Origin: Allomesorhizobium camelthorni
GTDB taxonomy: Bacteria; Pseudomonadota; Alphaproteobacteria; Rhizobiales; Rhizobiaceae
Assembly (NCBI RefSeq): GCF_011045125.1
Contig: NZ_JAAKZF010000030.1
Location: forward strand, 1 to 64,000
Length of the DNA: 64,000 nt
Reading direction: 5' to 3'
Of the stretch, positions 27,700-36,328 are shown in pieces (the first letter of the stretch is position 1; every line of letters begins with the position of its first letter). A model generated the notes under the pieces. That model searched no databases, was not told the DNA's origin, and worked only from the letters and a program-made list of their open reading frames with translations. Position numbers and translations under genes: made by a program.

Positions 27700-29007
27700 T
27701 CAGCGCCACGCGAATGCCAGGCGGACCGCGTCGCTGACCAGCCCCCAGCGCGAACGCGCCTTGATGAAGGCGGCCGTGGTCGCCTTTTCCTTCTCGATCT
27801 TTGGCGTGCCGTCGACACGCATGAAGTTCTGCGCGGCTTGCGATACCAAGCGCGGATAGGTCGTGAAGAAATTGCAGGAATTGGTGTGGAGCAAGGCCGG
27901 CATGTCTTTGTATTTCCTCAGGTCTTTGACCACGAAGGACTTGTCCAGCATGGCCTGGTAGAGGGTGAGGTTCCGTTTGGTCATTGGAACGTTGCGGCTC
28001 TTGACCTGGACGATTGCCTCAGCCGCGATGCGGCCGGAGGTCATGGCGAGGTTCGAACCCTCGCGGTGAACGGCGTTGTTCAATTGCGCGGCATCGCCGA
28101 CCACGACCCAACCGTCGCCAAAGAGTTGCGGAATCGCCTTGTAGCCGCCCTCGGGAATGAGATGCGCGGCATATTCTTTCACCTCCGAGTCGGCGATCAG
28201 CGGCCGGATCGAAGGATGGTTTTTCAAGGTATCGAGGAGGGCGTAAGGGCTCTCCGTCGCGGCGGCGAAATCGGAGACGAGGCAGCCGATGCCCAGCGAG
28301 ATCGACTCCTTGTTGGTGTAGAGGAAGCCGAGCCCGGTCATACTGCGGGAGATCGTGCCCACCGCCTCGATCACGCAGCCTTCATCGCCCTTGAGGCCGA
28401 ACCGCTGCTCAATGACCTCCTCGGGCAGGAAATGCATTTCCTTGACGGCGAGCGCCACGGTTTCGGGCTTCGGCATCTCGCGCAGGCCGGCCCGCGTGCC
28501 AAGCAGTCCGGAAACACCTTCTGCGAGAACGACCACGTCCGCATAGATCGCTCCGCCGGCCCGATCTGTGCGGACGCCGATCACCTTGCCCCTGGCATCA
28601 CGGACGAGTTCCGTCACGGTCGTCTCGCAAAGAACCGTCGCGCCGGCCTCGCGCACCTTGCGCGAAAACCACTTATCGAACTGCGCGCGGATGATCGTGT
28701 AGCGGTTGGGCTTCGCCTCATTGAAGTCGTCCGACCGATAGTGAATCCCGGTGTGGGACGTATCGTCCATCACCCAAAGCCGCTGTTCAACCAGATGCCG
28801 CTCGAGAGGCGCGTCATCCCGGAAGTCAGGGATGATCTTCTCCAGCATGTTCGCGTACATGATGGCGCCCTGGACATTCTTGGAGCCCGGATATTCACCG
28901 CGCTCCAGCTGCAGCACCTTCAGGCCGTGGCTTGCCATGGTGTAGGCAGCTGCGTTCCCGGACATGCCGGCCCCGACGACAATAGCGTCGAATTTTTCCT
29001 CGATCAT
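27700..29007 (-). CDS. fixC: FixC, flavoprotein oxidoreductase
   Basis: From the ATG at 29007, after an AGGGAGACGG ribosome site, the protein is 435 residues. It starts [20 protein letters not shown] with the FAD-binding GAGMSGNAA and has [33 protein letters not shown] and a C-terminal ETF-QO-type region. It is the membrane-associated quinone-linked subunit of the FixABCX electron-bifurcating complex. The open frame continues far upstream inside fixB, which is a shadow. Confidence 0.96.
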   Translation of the reverse strand: MIEEKFDAIVVGAGMSGNAAAYTMASHGLKVLQLERGEYPGSKNVQGAIMYANMLEKIIPDFRDDAPLERHLVEQRLWVMDDTSHTGIHYRSDDFNEAKPNRYTIIRAQFDKWFSRKVREAGATVLCETTVTELVRDARGKVIGVRTDRAGGAIYADVVVLAEGVSGLLGTRAGLREMPKPETVALAVKEMHFLPEEVIEQRFGLKGDEGCVIEAVGTISRSMTGLGFLYTNKESISLGIGCLVSDFAAATESPYALLDTLKNHPSIRPLIADSEVKEYAAHLIPEGGYKAIPQLFGDGWVVVGDAAQLNNAVHREGSNLAMTSGRIAAEAIVQVKSRNVPMTKRNLTLYQAMLDKSFVVKDLRKYKDMPALLHTNSCNFFTTYPRLVSQAAQNFMRVDGTPKIEKEKATTAAFIKARSRWGLVSDAVRLAFAWR

Positions 29008-29018
29008 GTCCGTCTCCC

Positions 29019-30128
29019 TTAGCTCGCAAGCTTGTCGCGACTGTGCGGCGACAGGCGTCGGGTGAAGGCCTCCGTCAGCGCAGGCAGGAAGCGGATCGCA
29101 TCGGTGACGATCCCGAGGTGGGCGAAATCGAAAATCGGCGCGTTCGGATCGGTGTTGATGGCCACGATGAGATCGGCTCCCTCGACGCCAACCCGGTGCT
29201 GGATGGCGCCGGAAATCCCGGCGGCTATATAAAGCTTCGGCCGGATGGTCTTGCCAGTTTGGCCGATCTGCCGGTCTGCCGGCATCCAGCCCTTCTGGAC
29301 CAGCGGGCGCGAACAGCCATGCTCGGCGCCGATCGCTCGAGCGAGGTTCTTCACAAGCTGCAGGTTCTCCGCCGCGCCGAGACCGAGGCCTCCCGCAACC
29401 ACGACGTCGGCATAGGCGAGATTTGCCTTTGCCGACTGGCTGTCCGGCAGGAAGCCAAGGACTTTGGTGACGATCTCGTCCTCGGCTACCGACACCTTGT
29501 GTTGGATGACACGCCCAACCGGCTTCTCCGCCCGCTGCGGCATGGGCATGACCCTCGGTCGCACTGTCGCCATCTGCGGCCGGTAGTTGAGCGTATAGAT
29601 CGTGCACAACAGCGAACCGCCGAATGTGGGACGGGTCGCGGCGAGCGAACCGTCCGCATCCACGTCGAGTTCGGTGCAGTCGGCCGTGAGCCCTGTCTGC
29701 AAGGTCGTCGCAACGGAGCCGGCAAGATCCCTGCCGAGCGTGGTCGCACCCAGAAGTAGGATCTCGGGTTTGTGGGTATCGACCAGATCCGTCATCGCCT
29801 TGGTGAATGGCTCGTTCCGATAGTCGGCGAGCAGCGGAGCCTCGACGATGTAGACAAGGTCAGCGCCATAAGCGAAGGCTTCGGCAACGGCATACCAGGT
29901 GGCTTCTCCCGGCGGTCCGAGCACCACGCCCGCAAGCTGGACGCCGAGCTTGTCGGCAAGCTTGCGACCCTCGCCGAGCAGCTCGAAGGAGACGGGATGG
30001 ACCTGGGCGCGCTCCAGCTCGATGAAAACCCAGACGTGTCGGTAGTCCTTGAAACGCTCGGGCAGCTCCTTCTTTATGCCGGCACGGCCGGCGGCAGGGC
30101 GAGGGCTTTCTTGATTCGCGGTCGACAT
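29019..30128 (-). CDS. fixB: FixB, electron-transfer flavoprotein alpha subunit
   Basis: A 369-residue ETF alpha-type protein. It contains [39 protein letters not shown] and [10 protein letters not shown], and a C-terminal FAD domain with [46 protein letters not shown] and [13 protein letters not shown]. With FixA it forms the bifurcating flavoprotein that takes electrons from NADH. It sits between fixA and fixC, 11 bases upstream of fixC. Confidence 0.96.
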   Translation of the reverse strand: MSTANQESPRPAAGRAGIKKELPERFKDYRHVWVFIELERAQVHPVSFELLGEGRKLADKLGVQLAGVVLGPPGEATWYAVAEAFAYGADLVYIVEAPLLADYRNEPFTKAMTDLVDTHKPEILLLGATTLGRDLAGSVATTLQTGLTADCTELDVDADGSLAATRPTFGGSLLCTIYTLNYRPQMATVRPRVMPMPQRAEKPVGRVIQHKVSVAEDEIVTKVLGFLPDSQSAKANLAYADVVVAGGLGLGAAENLQLVKNLARAIGAEHGCSRPLVQKGWMPADRQIGQTGKTIRPKLYIAAGISGAIQHRVGVEGADLIVAINTDPNAPIFDFAHLGIVTDAIRFLPALTEAFTRRLSPHSRDKLAS

Positions 30129-30143
30129 TGTCTGCTCCTGGCG

Positions 30144-30995
30144 TCACGCGCCGCTGTTGAAGGCGAGTTCATGTTCCAGCGCCGGCTGGCGGGTGAGGAT
30201 TGCGGCGATGAGTTCGTCAGCGATATCGCGCAGCGGCTTCTCGGCGGTGTCGATTTGCGCCGCCTTTTCCGCCCGCGGCGTAGGGGCGAAAACGCGCTTG
30301 ACGACCGTCGGCGAGCCGCGCAGCCCGCATCTGGTGAGGTCCTCAATGCCGGCGTCGGCCGCACTCCACTTCAGGACCTGACTGCGCGCGGCGCACAGGG
30401 CGTCCTGGAGCGAGCCCCGGCGGATCTCGTTAGTGCCCTCCAGCATGGTGATGAGGCAAGGGAGCCTGCTCTTCAGCATCTGCGTGCCGCCTTCGGAGCG
30501 GCGCTCGACCTGGATCTCGCGCGCAGCGAGATCAATGGAGGCGATCTTCGCGACATAGGTGAGTTGCAGGAGATCGAGGCGCTTGGCGATGCCAGGCCCG
30601 ACCTGGGCGGTGTCGCCATCGATCGTCTGCTTGCCTGTGAACACGATGTCTGGCGTGCCGAACGTCTCGCCAACTTTCGCGATTGCCTGGGAAAGAGCGA
30701 AGGAGGTTGCCAGCGTGTCGGAGCCGGCAAAATAGCGGTCGGTCAAAAGCACCGCGCGGTCGGCGCCGTAACCGAGCGCCTTGCGCAGCGCGTCCTCTGC
30801 CATGGGCGGACCCATACTGAGCACGGTGACCTCGCCACCATAAGCGTCACGCAGTCTGAGTGCTTCTTCAAGCGCGAACAGGTCGTAAGGGTTAATGATG
30901 GTCGGCACACCTTGGCGCATGATCGTGTTCGTCACCGGATGGACGCGAATCTGTGCCGAGTCCGGCACCTGCTTGATGCAGATTACGATGTGCAT
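30144..30995 (-). CDS. fixA: FixA, electron-transfer flavoprotein beta subunit
   Basis: From the ATG at 30995 the protein is 283 residues and begins MHIVICIKQVPDSAQIRVHP. It contains INPYDLFALEEALRLRD, VTVLSMGPPMAEDALRKAL, DIVFTGKQTIDGDTAQVGPG and LPCLITMLEGTNEIRRG, the ETF beta pattern with the AMP/FAD site. It is the first gene of fixABCX-nifA. A -24/-12-type promoter is 57 bases upstream and a NifA site lies beyond it. In-frame codons upstream of 30995 are not part of the protein. Confidence 0.96.
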   Translation of the reverse strand: MHIVICIKQVPDSAQIRVHPVTNTIMRQGVPTIINPYDLFALEEALRLRDAYGGEVTVLSMGPPMAEDALRKALGYGADRAVLLTDRYFAGSDTLATSFALSQAIAKVGETFGTPDIVFTGKQTIDGDTAQVGPGIAKRLDLLQLTYVAKIASIDLAAREIQVERRSEGGTQMLKSRLPCLITMLEGTNEIRRGSLQDALCAARSQVLKWSAADAGIEDLTRCGLRGSPTVVKRVFAPTPRAEKAAQIDTAEKPLRDIADELIAAILTRQPALEHELAFNSGA

Positions 30996-31051
30996 TGGCG
31001 GTTTCTCTAGGCTCCGATCCGGATGCGGGCTTGGCGGTTCACCTGCTTCGT

Positions 31052-31066
31052 GCATTATTCGTGCCA
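31052..31066 (-). promoter_or_regulatory. Sigma54-type promoter of fixA
   Basis: On the minus strand TGGCACGAATAATGC has a perfect -24 element and ATGC instead of TTGC at -12, with the invariant GG and GC in place. It is 57 bases upstream of fixA. Confidence 0.78.
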
Positions 31067-31137
31067 ACGTTTCGCGCTCCGCTATTGCTAGAAATTCAGC
31101 TGGTTGCCTCTGAAGGCTTCGTCGTGATGCCCGGATT

Positions 31138-31153
31138 TGTCGGCTTCCCGACA
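31138..31153. promoter_or_regulatory. NifA upstream activator site for fixA
   Basis: tgtcggcttcccgaca is a TGT-N10-ACA site 72 bases upstream of the fixA promoter. It lies just beyond the 3' end of nifW, the upstream gene on the same strand, and so is outside coding sequence. Confidence 0.8.
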
Positions 31154-31178
31154 TTGTCGCGTCGCAACCGCGTCGCGC

Positions 31179-31559
31179 TCATTCCTTCCCGAACCGCTTC
31201 AGCACGGAGTCGAACGGGACGAAGGTGCAGCCCGGCGTGGCAGGTTTGTCAGGATTGTGGTCTTTGAGCACCTTGAAGACCCGGTGCGTGAGCGGCGAGG
31301 AAATCGCGAACTCCTCGTAGGCGCGTTGCAGCGTGGCGCGCACCCGCGCAGCGATCACCGGATCGGGCAGACCGGAGAAATCTTCTTGGGCAAGGTATTG
31401 GCCCATGCGCTTCATGATATGGAGCCGTGAGACATTGAGCACCTTCGGATCATAGGAGACACCAAGGACTGCGAAGAACTCCTCCGCAGCCGACAGACGT
31501 TTCAGCCGCGCGAGGATTTCGGTGACATCGATGGGACGGCCGTCGGCGGAACAACTCAT
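31179..31559 (-). CDS. nifW: NifW, nitrogenase-stabilising protein
   Basis: A 126-residue protein with LARLKRLSAAEEFFAVLGVS, YDPKVLNVSRLHIMKRMGQY and the terminal VFKVLKDHNPDKPATPGCTF, the NifW pattern. NifW protects or assists maturation of the MoFe protein. Its ATG overlaps the stop of the nifV remnant by four bases. It is the last gene of the iscN-nifU-nifS unit. Confidence 0.93.
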   Translation of the reverse strand: MSCSADGRPIDVTEILARLKRLSAAEEFFAVLGVSYDPKVLNVSRLHIMKRMGQYLAQEDFSGLPDPVIAARVRATLQRAYEEFAISSPLTHRVFKVLKDHNPDKPATPGCTFVPFDSVLKRFGKE

Positions 31560-31930
31560 TGCATTCTCCCTTGCGCGGAAACTGTGGCGTCGGGTGCGTT
31601 CGTCGCACGGCTGACCCGCAGCCGCGAAATTCGCGGTTCGAGCAATGGGATGCGATCAACCTCCGAGGCAATCGCGTCACTCTCGATTGCTGCGTCGAGA
31701 TCCTGCACCGCCATCCGGCACCAGGCCGTGAGGCGAACTGGGAGACGCCGCACGACCGCGGCGCGAATTGCTTCGACCTCGTCGGCACCCATGACCGGCG
31801 TGCCAATCTCGACTCTGGAACGTCGGGCTGTCGCTAGAGACTCGGCGAGTTCCACGGCAGTGAAGGCGACGCCGCGTGCCTGCTCGCCATCGCGCCAGGT
31901 TGTATGGTTGAGAAAGACCTGACCGTTCAT
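31556..31930 (-). pseudogene. nifV: NifV (homocitrate synthase), truncated remnant
   Basis: From the ATG at 31930 the first 80 or so residues follow NifV: MNGQVFLNHTTWRDGEQARG, VAFTAVE, IGTPVMGADEVEAIRA, LTAWCRMAVQDLDAAI. The frame then loses similarity and stops after 124 residues instead of about 380. The metal-binding NDTTLRDGEQ motif is altered to NHTTWRDGEQ, and the downstream catalytic and HxH metal residues are absent. The ATGA overlaps with nifS and nifW are kept, which suggests an internal deletion that preserved translational coupling. Most rhizobia lack nifV and receive homocitrate from the plant (FEN1), so loss is plausible. Confidence 0.85.
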
Positions 31931-33144
31931 GGGCGACTGCCGGTTCTTCTGCTGCTCAGGCACAGACCTGATCGAAGGTCTTCGGCACTTCGCTTACCCG
32001 GCCCAGAACTGCGGAAGCCACGCAGCTTCTCCACGATTGCGGGCAGGACCTCGAGCACCCGGTCGACGTCCTCTTCACCATTGTAGCGCGAGAAGGAGAA
32101 GCGGACTGCCGCGTGTGCCGCGTTCATCGCCCTCAGGACATGGCTCGGCTCCAGTGAGCCGGAGGTGCAGGCGGAGCCGGAGGAACAGGCGATGCCCACG
32201 CGGCTGAGGAGAAGTGGGATTGCATCGCCTTCGTTATATTCGAAGACGATGTTTGCGGTGTTCGGCAACCGCTCCAGCGGATCGCCAGTGACGAAGCTGT
32301 TTGGGATGCGCCGGAGAATCCCCTTCTCCAGGCGATCGCGGAGCGACCTTACCCGTGTGTTCTCGTCGTCCATGAATTTCAAGGCGAGTTCGGCTGCCAT
32401 GCCGAGCCCGACTATGCCGGGCGTATTCTCGGTGCCCGCACGCCGGTCGTGCTCCTGGTGACCCCCCTTGATCAGCGAGCGGAAGGGCACGCCATGCTTT
32501 ACATAGAGTGCGCCGATCCCTTTCGGGCCATGCATCTTATGGCCGGAGAGCGACAGCATGTCGATTGGCGTCGATTTCAGGTCCATCGGAAGCTTGCCGA
32601 CCGCCTGCACAGCATCGGTATGGAAAAGGGCGCCGGCTTCCTTGGCCAACTCAGCAAGCTTGGCCACGGGGAAGATCGTACCAGTCTCGTTGTTCGCCCA
32701 CATGATCGAGACGATCGCCACGTGTGGGTTGAGGGCGGCCCTGTAGGCGTCGAGGTCGAGCCGGCCTCGGCGATCCACCGGGATCCTGTGCACCTTGACG
32801 CCGCGCGTCTTCTCAAGATGCGCGCAGAGCGTCAGCACGGCCGGATGCTCGACCGCGGAAGTCACGATCTCTGTTCGGTCAGGCATCGCCTCGAGCGCCG
32901 AAAGAATCGCTGCATTGTCGCTTTCGGTCCCGCCCGAGGTGAAGGTGATCTCACTGTCGAGCTCCGCGCCGATCAGTGCTGCCAACTGCCCGCGCGCCTT
33001 TCTCACTGCGGCAGCGACGGAGGTGCCAAAACCGTGGATCGACGAAGGGTTGCCGAATTGATCCGTAAAGAACGGCAACATCGCTTTAACGACCCAAGGA
33101 TCGACCCGTGTCGTTGCGTTGTTGTCGAGATTGATAAGCCTCAT
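31927..33144 (-). CDS. nifS: NifS, cysteine desulfurase
   Basis: A 405-residue PLP enzyme with MRLINLDNNATTRVDP at the start, the PLP Lys in LSGHKMHGPKGIGALY (about 205), the AGTENTPGIVGLG stretch and the active-site Cys in CSSGSACTSGS (about 325-335). It mobilises sulfur from cysteine for the Fe-S clusters of nitrogenase, normally on the NifU scaffold. It follows nifU by about 10 bases; here nifU is frameshifted while nifS looks intact. The end overlaps the nifV remnant start (ATGA). Confidence 0.95.
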   Translation of the reverse strand: MRLINLDNNATTRVDPWVVKAMLPFFTDQFGNPSSIHGFGTSVAAAVRKARGQLAALIGAELDSEITFTSGGTESDNAAILSALEAMPDRTEIVTSAVEHPAVLTLCAHLEKTRGVKVHRIPVDRRGRLDLDAYRAALNPHVAIVSIMWANNETGTIFPVAKLAELAKEAGALFHTDAVQAVGKLPMDLKSTPIDMLSLSGHKMHGPKGIGALYVKHGVPFRSLIKGGHQEHDRRAGTENTPGIVGLGMAAELALKFMDDENTRVRSLRDRLEKGILRRIPNSFVTGDPLERLPNTANIVFEYNEGDAIPLLLSRVGIACSSGSACTSGSLEPSHVLRAMNAAHAAVRFSFSRYNGEEDVDRVLEVLPAIVEKLRGFRSSGPGKRSAEDLRSGLCLSSRRTGSRP

Positions 33145-33155
33145 GGGTGCGATCC

Positions 33156-34187
33156 TCAGTTGACCGGAATGACGCCAAGCGCGAGACCGGTCGCCTCATT
33201 GAGCGTCTGGCGCATTCCCCTGATGGTGACGAGGCGAGCTGGCAGCCGGCGCAGGCGCCCGACAGTTTGACGTTGACCTGGTCGCCCCTCGACATCGACA
33301 AGTTCGCAGTCGCCGTCGTCAGCCCGCGGGTAAGAACAAATGCTCGCGACAGCGTTTTCGATCAGTCGAATTTGCACAGGCGCTGTGGCGTTTGGCGGGT
33401 GGGCGCTCCCCCTGCCGGCGGGGGAGCCTCCATTGCAGCGTCGCCATTTGGCGGCCACCAGCTTCGGGTGCCGCCAGGAATTGAACTGTTTGGGGCGGCG
33501 ACGTTCTCCGCATCCTACCGGAAGCGATCGCCGATTCCGAAATCGGCTTTCGACCCTGCCTTGTACCTGAGGGCGCGGACATCTGTTGTGCCGGCCGTAT
33601 AAGCCTCCTCGGCCGTAGTGAGGCCTTCGGCGGCCATCGCACCGGCGCAAGCACTTCCTCGATTGCTTCGAAGCATGCGAGGCAGCCGCCGACAGCCTTT
33701 GTGTAGTGAGTGACCTGCTCGACGGTGGTGAGCCTGTTGATACGACGGTCCGCTCGATCATCGCTTGATCGACACCGAAGCATTCGCAGGCTTCCTCGTG
33801 ATCTTCGCCCCAGTCCTCGCCGTCGTGGTTGGCGATCGCACCCTGAAGCACCACATAACCCATTACCGAGCAATGCATCTTCTCCGGCGGCAAGCCACCG
33901 AGAAGGTCCGCGATGTCCTGATGAGTGATCCGGATGGCCTCATCGATGGTTTTGCCGATGATGGGTTCGGCAAGCGCCGACGAGGAGGCGATCGCGGAGC
34001 CGCAGCCGAATGTCTGGAGTTTCGCGGCAGTGATCGTTTCCGTCACCGGCTCGTCGCTCATCATCAATTCAAGCGAATCGCCGCAGGCGATGGCGCATAC
34101 CTGACCGACTGCATTGGCTCTCTCCAGGACGCCGGCATTCTTCGGGTTGAAGAAGTATTCCTTGACCTTGTCGCCACAGTCCCACAT
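33156..34187 (-). pseudogene. nifU: NifU scaffold protein with several frameshifts
   Basis: The N-terminal half is intact: MWDCGDKVKEYFFNPKNAG, TFGCGSAIASSSALAE, PPEKMHCSVMGYVVLQGAIA and EACECFGVDQAMIERTV, the IscU-like and [2Fe-2S] parts. After IERTV, one base appears lost near 33735 and the family continues in another frame (RINRLTTVEQVTHYTKAVGG, CLACFEAIEEVL). The C-terminal Nfu-like domain is spread over frames: SYPRADDGDCELVDVEG, then VNVKLSGACAGCQLAS, then GMRQTLNEATGLALGVIPV. At least three or four single-base shifts are needed to read it. Either the gene is dying or this stretch of the sequence has errors. Confidence 0.85.
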
Positions 34188-34205
34188 GGCTCTACTCTCG
34201 GGCGA

Positions 34206-34526
34206 TCAGCCGAAAGACTTGCCGCAGCCGCACTTCTCCCGTGCGTTGGGGTTGTCGAAGACAAAGCCGGAGGAATCGAGCTCCGTGACGAAGTCGACGG
34301 TCATGCCGGCGACATGGGGTTGGGAGCCTACGTCCACGAAGACCTTGACCCCATCTGCCTCGATGATTGCATCGCCCTCGCGCGACACGCTCTCCAGGCC
34401 CATTACATATTTGAAGCCGGCGCAGCCGCCGGTCTGGACCATGATGCGAAAGCCGTCCGCCGGCTCGCTGGCGCGGGAAAGAGCGGTCTTGACGGCGGCA
34501 ACAGCGTTGTCGGTGAGCGTAATCAT
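34206..34526 (-). CDS. iscN: IscN, HesB/IscA-type Fe-S protein of the nif cluster
   Basis: The ATG at 34526 gives 106 residues: MITLTDNAVAAVKTALSRA, GFRIMVQTGGCAGFKYVMGL, then FVFDNPNAREKCGCGKSFG. The three ligand Cys (GGCAGF and CGCG) are those of A-type Fe-S carriers. In rhizobia such a gene precedes nifUS and is co-transcribed from a NifA-dependent promoter. A sigma54-type promoter and a NifA site lie upstream. Longer open frame upstream is not coding. Confidence 0.92.
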   Translation of the reverse strand: MITLTDNAVAAVKTALSRASEPADGFRIMVQTGGCAGFKYVMGLESVSREGDAIIEADGVKVFVDVGSQPHVAGMTVDFVTELDSSGFVFDNPNAREKCGCGKSFG

Positions 34527-34570
34527 GGTTCGATTTCTCCGCAGTCCGTGACGTGTTTGCGGATCACCGT

Positions 34571-34585
34571 GCATGGACCGTGCCA
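34571..34585 (-). promoter_or_regulatory. Sigma54-type promoter of iscN-nifUS
   Basis: On the minus strand TGGCACGGTCCATGC has a perfect -24 block and ATGC at -12. It is 45 bases upstream of iscN. Confidence 0.78.
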
Positions 34586-34689
34586 AAGGAAAAAACCGTT
34601 TCAAAACAGTCGGGCGTCTCCAACGCCGCCATGAATCTTGTGCGCTATTGCTGGGAAGACGTCTGGTAATCGACACGTACTGTCGGGTT

Positions 34690-34705
34690 TGTCGAGTCGG
34701 GCACA
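34690..34705. promoter_or_regulatory. NifA upstream activator site between iscN and the nifH remnant
   Basis: tgtcgagtcgggcaca is a TGT-N10-ACA site. It lies 105 bases from the iscN promoter on one side and 89 bases from the duplicated nifH-type promoter (34794-34808) on the other, so it could serve both directions. Confidence 0.75.
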
Positions 34706-34779
34706 CAGGCTGTTCGGCTTAAATTCCTGCTGCACTCTGACGTAAACTATTGACTGGTATGCAGAAGGTTTTTTCTGAG

Positions 34780-35085
34780 CTTGCTCCTGCGCAATTGGCA
34801 TGAGTTTTGATGCTCCCTTTGGCGAGGCGGCAAGAACTGACGACAGATATTCATGTCGTGGGTGCGCTTGCGACCGGTGCAACGAAGGAAAGAAAGCAAC
34901 ATGTCAGGTCTGGGCCAGATCCGCTTCTATGGGAAAGCAGCACCCGTGGAATCCGAATGCCCGATCGGCCGATTGGCGTCGACACCCACAACCGCTCGCC
35001 GCCGGCTAGCGGCCATCGACCGACTTGAAATGGGATTCGACCGGCATGTGCCTGCCAGTGTCATCGCGTCCGCCGTTCAGACAGC
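34780..35085 (+). pseudogene. Chimera of nifH promoter/start, nifD and nifQ fragments
   Basis: From 34790 the sequence follows the nifH leader at 59830 (attggcatgagttttga, then gaggcggcaagaactg and tcatgtcgtggg) and reads into MSGLGQIRFYGK, the NifH start. It then jumps to SECPIG(R/L), a piece of nifD equal to 61410-61435, and afterwards to LEMGFDRHVPASVIAS, which matches the nifQ start at 37770 (LEMGFDQHVLACVLL). Each piece is only 12-45 bases to a few dozen codons long. It is the scar of a nif cluster that lost nearly everything between nifH and nifQ. Confidence 0.8.
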
Positions 35086-35118
35086 ACGCCCGCGCGTTTT
35101 GAGCGGGTGCCGACGGCG

Positions 35119-35236
35119 ATGCGCACGCTCTCCAGCAACACTCCGTTCCTGGCGGGCACGAGATGCGGATCGAGCATCACGGCGCGCTCCATCGGCTGAA
35201 GATCACCCGGCAGGGCAGCTGACGCTCAACAACTAG
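35119..35236 (+). pseudogene. hmuP: HmuP/HemP-type heme-uptake regulator, frameshifted
   Basis: The ATG at 35119 starts MRTLSSNTPFLAGTR; one base off, the frame continues RIEHHGALHRLKITRQG, and after another lost base LTLNN before a stop at 35236. This is the HemP/HmuP pattern (RIEHNGxxYRLxITRQGKLILTK). HmuP acts with Irr as activator of heme-uptake genes in rhizobia. Two shifts in about 40 codons suggest it is not made. It lies 20 bases upstream of hmuS. Confidence 0.65.
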
Positions 35237-35255
35237 GTGCAAGCAGGGGTAAGAC

Positions 35256-36317
35256 ATGGACCAGCGCGAGAAACCCTCGCCGGACGAAATCCGGCGGGCA
35301 CGGCAAGCCAATCCGATAATACGCGAGCGCGATCTCGCTGCCCAACTCGGCATTTCGGAAGCGGAACTGGTTGCGGCCGATTGCGGTCTCAGCTCGTTGC
35401 GCATCGAGCCGCGCGTCAATGATCTTCTGACTGGTCTCGAAGCGGTCGGCGAGATGATGGCGCTGACCCGCAATGAAAGTGCCGTGCACGAGAAGATCGG
35501 CGTCTACGACAACGTGCTCACCGGCAATGACCATGCCATGGTGCTCGGCCACGACATCGACCTGCGCATCTTCCCGAAAGTGTGGGCGCATGGCTTTGCC
35601 GTCGAGAAGCGCGACGGCGGCGACATCCGCCGCAGCCTGCAATTCTTCGATGTCGCCGGCGAGGCGGTGCACAAGGTGCACCTCAGGCCGGCCTCCAACC
35701 TCTATGCCTATCAGAAGCTGGTGGCGCAGCTCGAATCCTCGAACCAGGAGCCGATCGTGTCGGTTAAGGCGAGCGCAGCCGACGATGACGCAGAGGTTCT
35801 GGACCAAGCCGCCACGGTCGATGACCTACGCGAGCACTGGAGCGGGCTGACCGACGTGCATCAGTTCTTCGATATGCTGAAGACGCTGAAGCTCAGCCGC
35901 TGCCAGGCGATGCGCATGGTCGGTCAGGATTACGCCTGGCCGCTCGACAAAGAAGCCGTTGGCGCCATGTTCCAACATGCGGCCGAAGGCGAGATGCCGA
36001 TCATGTGCTTTGTCGGCAATCGTGGCTGCATCCAGATCCATTCCGGCCCGATCAAGTCGCTCAAGCCGATCGGGCCGTGGATCAATGTGCTCGACGAGAC
36101 CTTCCACCTGCATCTCAGGACCCACCAAATCCGCGAGGTCTGGGCAGTGCGCAAGCCGACCAGGGACGGTCACGTCACGTCACTCGAAGCCTATGGCGCC
36201 GACGGCAAGATGATCATCCAGTTCTTCGGCACGCGCAAGGAAGGCGAACGCGAGCGCGGCGACTGGCGGTTCCTGGTCGAGAACCTGCCGCGTATTCCAA
36301 GCCCGGCCGCCGCGTGA
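35256..36317 (+). CDS. hmuS: HmuS/HemS, heme-degrading or heme-trafficking protein
   Basis: A 353-residue protein with two related halves, as in HemS/HmuS: IRRARQANPIIRERDLAAQL, ALTRNESAVHEKIGVYDNV and NDHAMVLGHDIDLRIFP in the first, then FFDMLKTLKLSRCQAMRMVG, FVGNRGCIQIHSGPI and NVLDETFHLHLRTHQIREVW in the second. It binds heme in the cytoplasm after import and helps release iron. It begins after GCAGGGGTAAGAC. The gene looks whole, but its neighbours hmuP and hmuT are broken and no hmuUV transporter is present here, so its use in this position is doubtful. Confidence 0.92.
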   Translation: MDQREKPSPDEIRRARQANPIIRERDLAAQLGISEAELVAADCGLSSLRIEPRVNDLLTGLEAVGEMMALTRNESAVHEKIGVYDNVLTGNDHAMVLGHDIDLRIFPKVWAHGFAVEKRDGGDIRRSLQFFDVAGEAVHKVHLRPASNLYAYQKLVAQLESSNQEPIVSVKASAADDDAEVLDQAATVDDLREHWSGLTDVHQFFDMLKTLKLSRCQAMRMVGQDYAWPLDKEAVGAMFQHAAEGEMPIMCFVGNRGCIQIHSGPIKSLKPIGPWINVLDETFHLHLRTHQIREVWAVRKPTRDGHVTSLEAYGADGKMIIQFFGTRKEGERERGDWRFLVENLPRIPSPAAA

Positions 36318-36328
36318 GGTAAAGATCC

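Noticed and set aside
27700-29607. 635-codon reading of fixC with an extended N-terminus
   Set aside because: The first 200 codons lie inside fixB in another frame; FixC begins at 29007.
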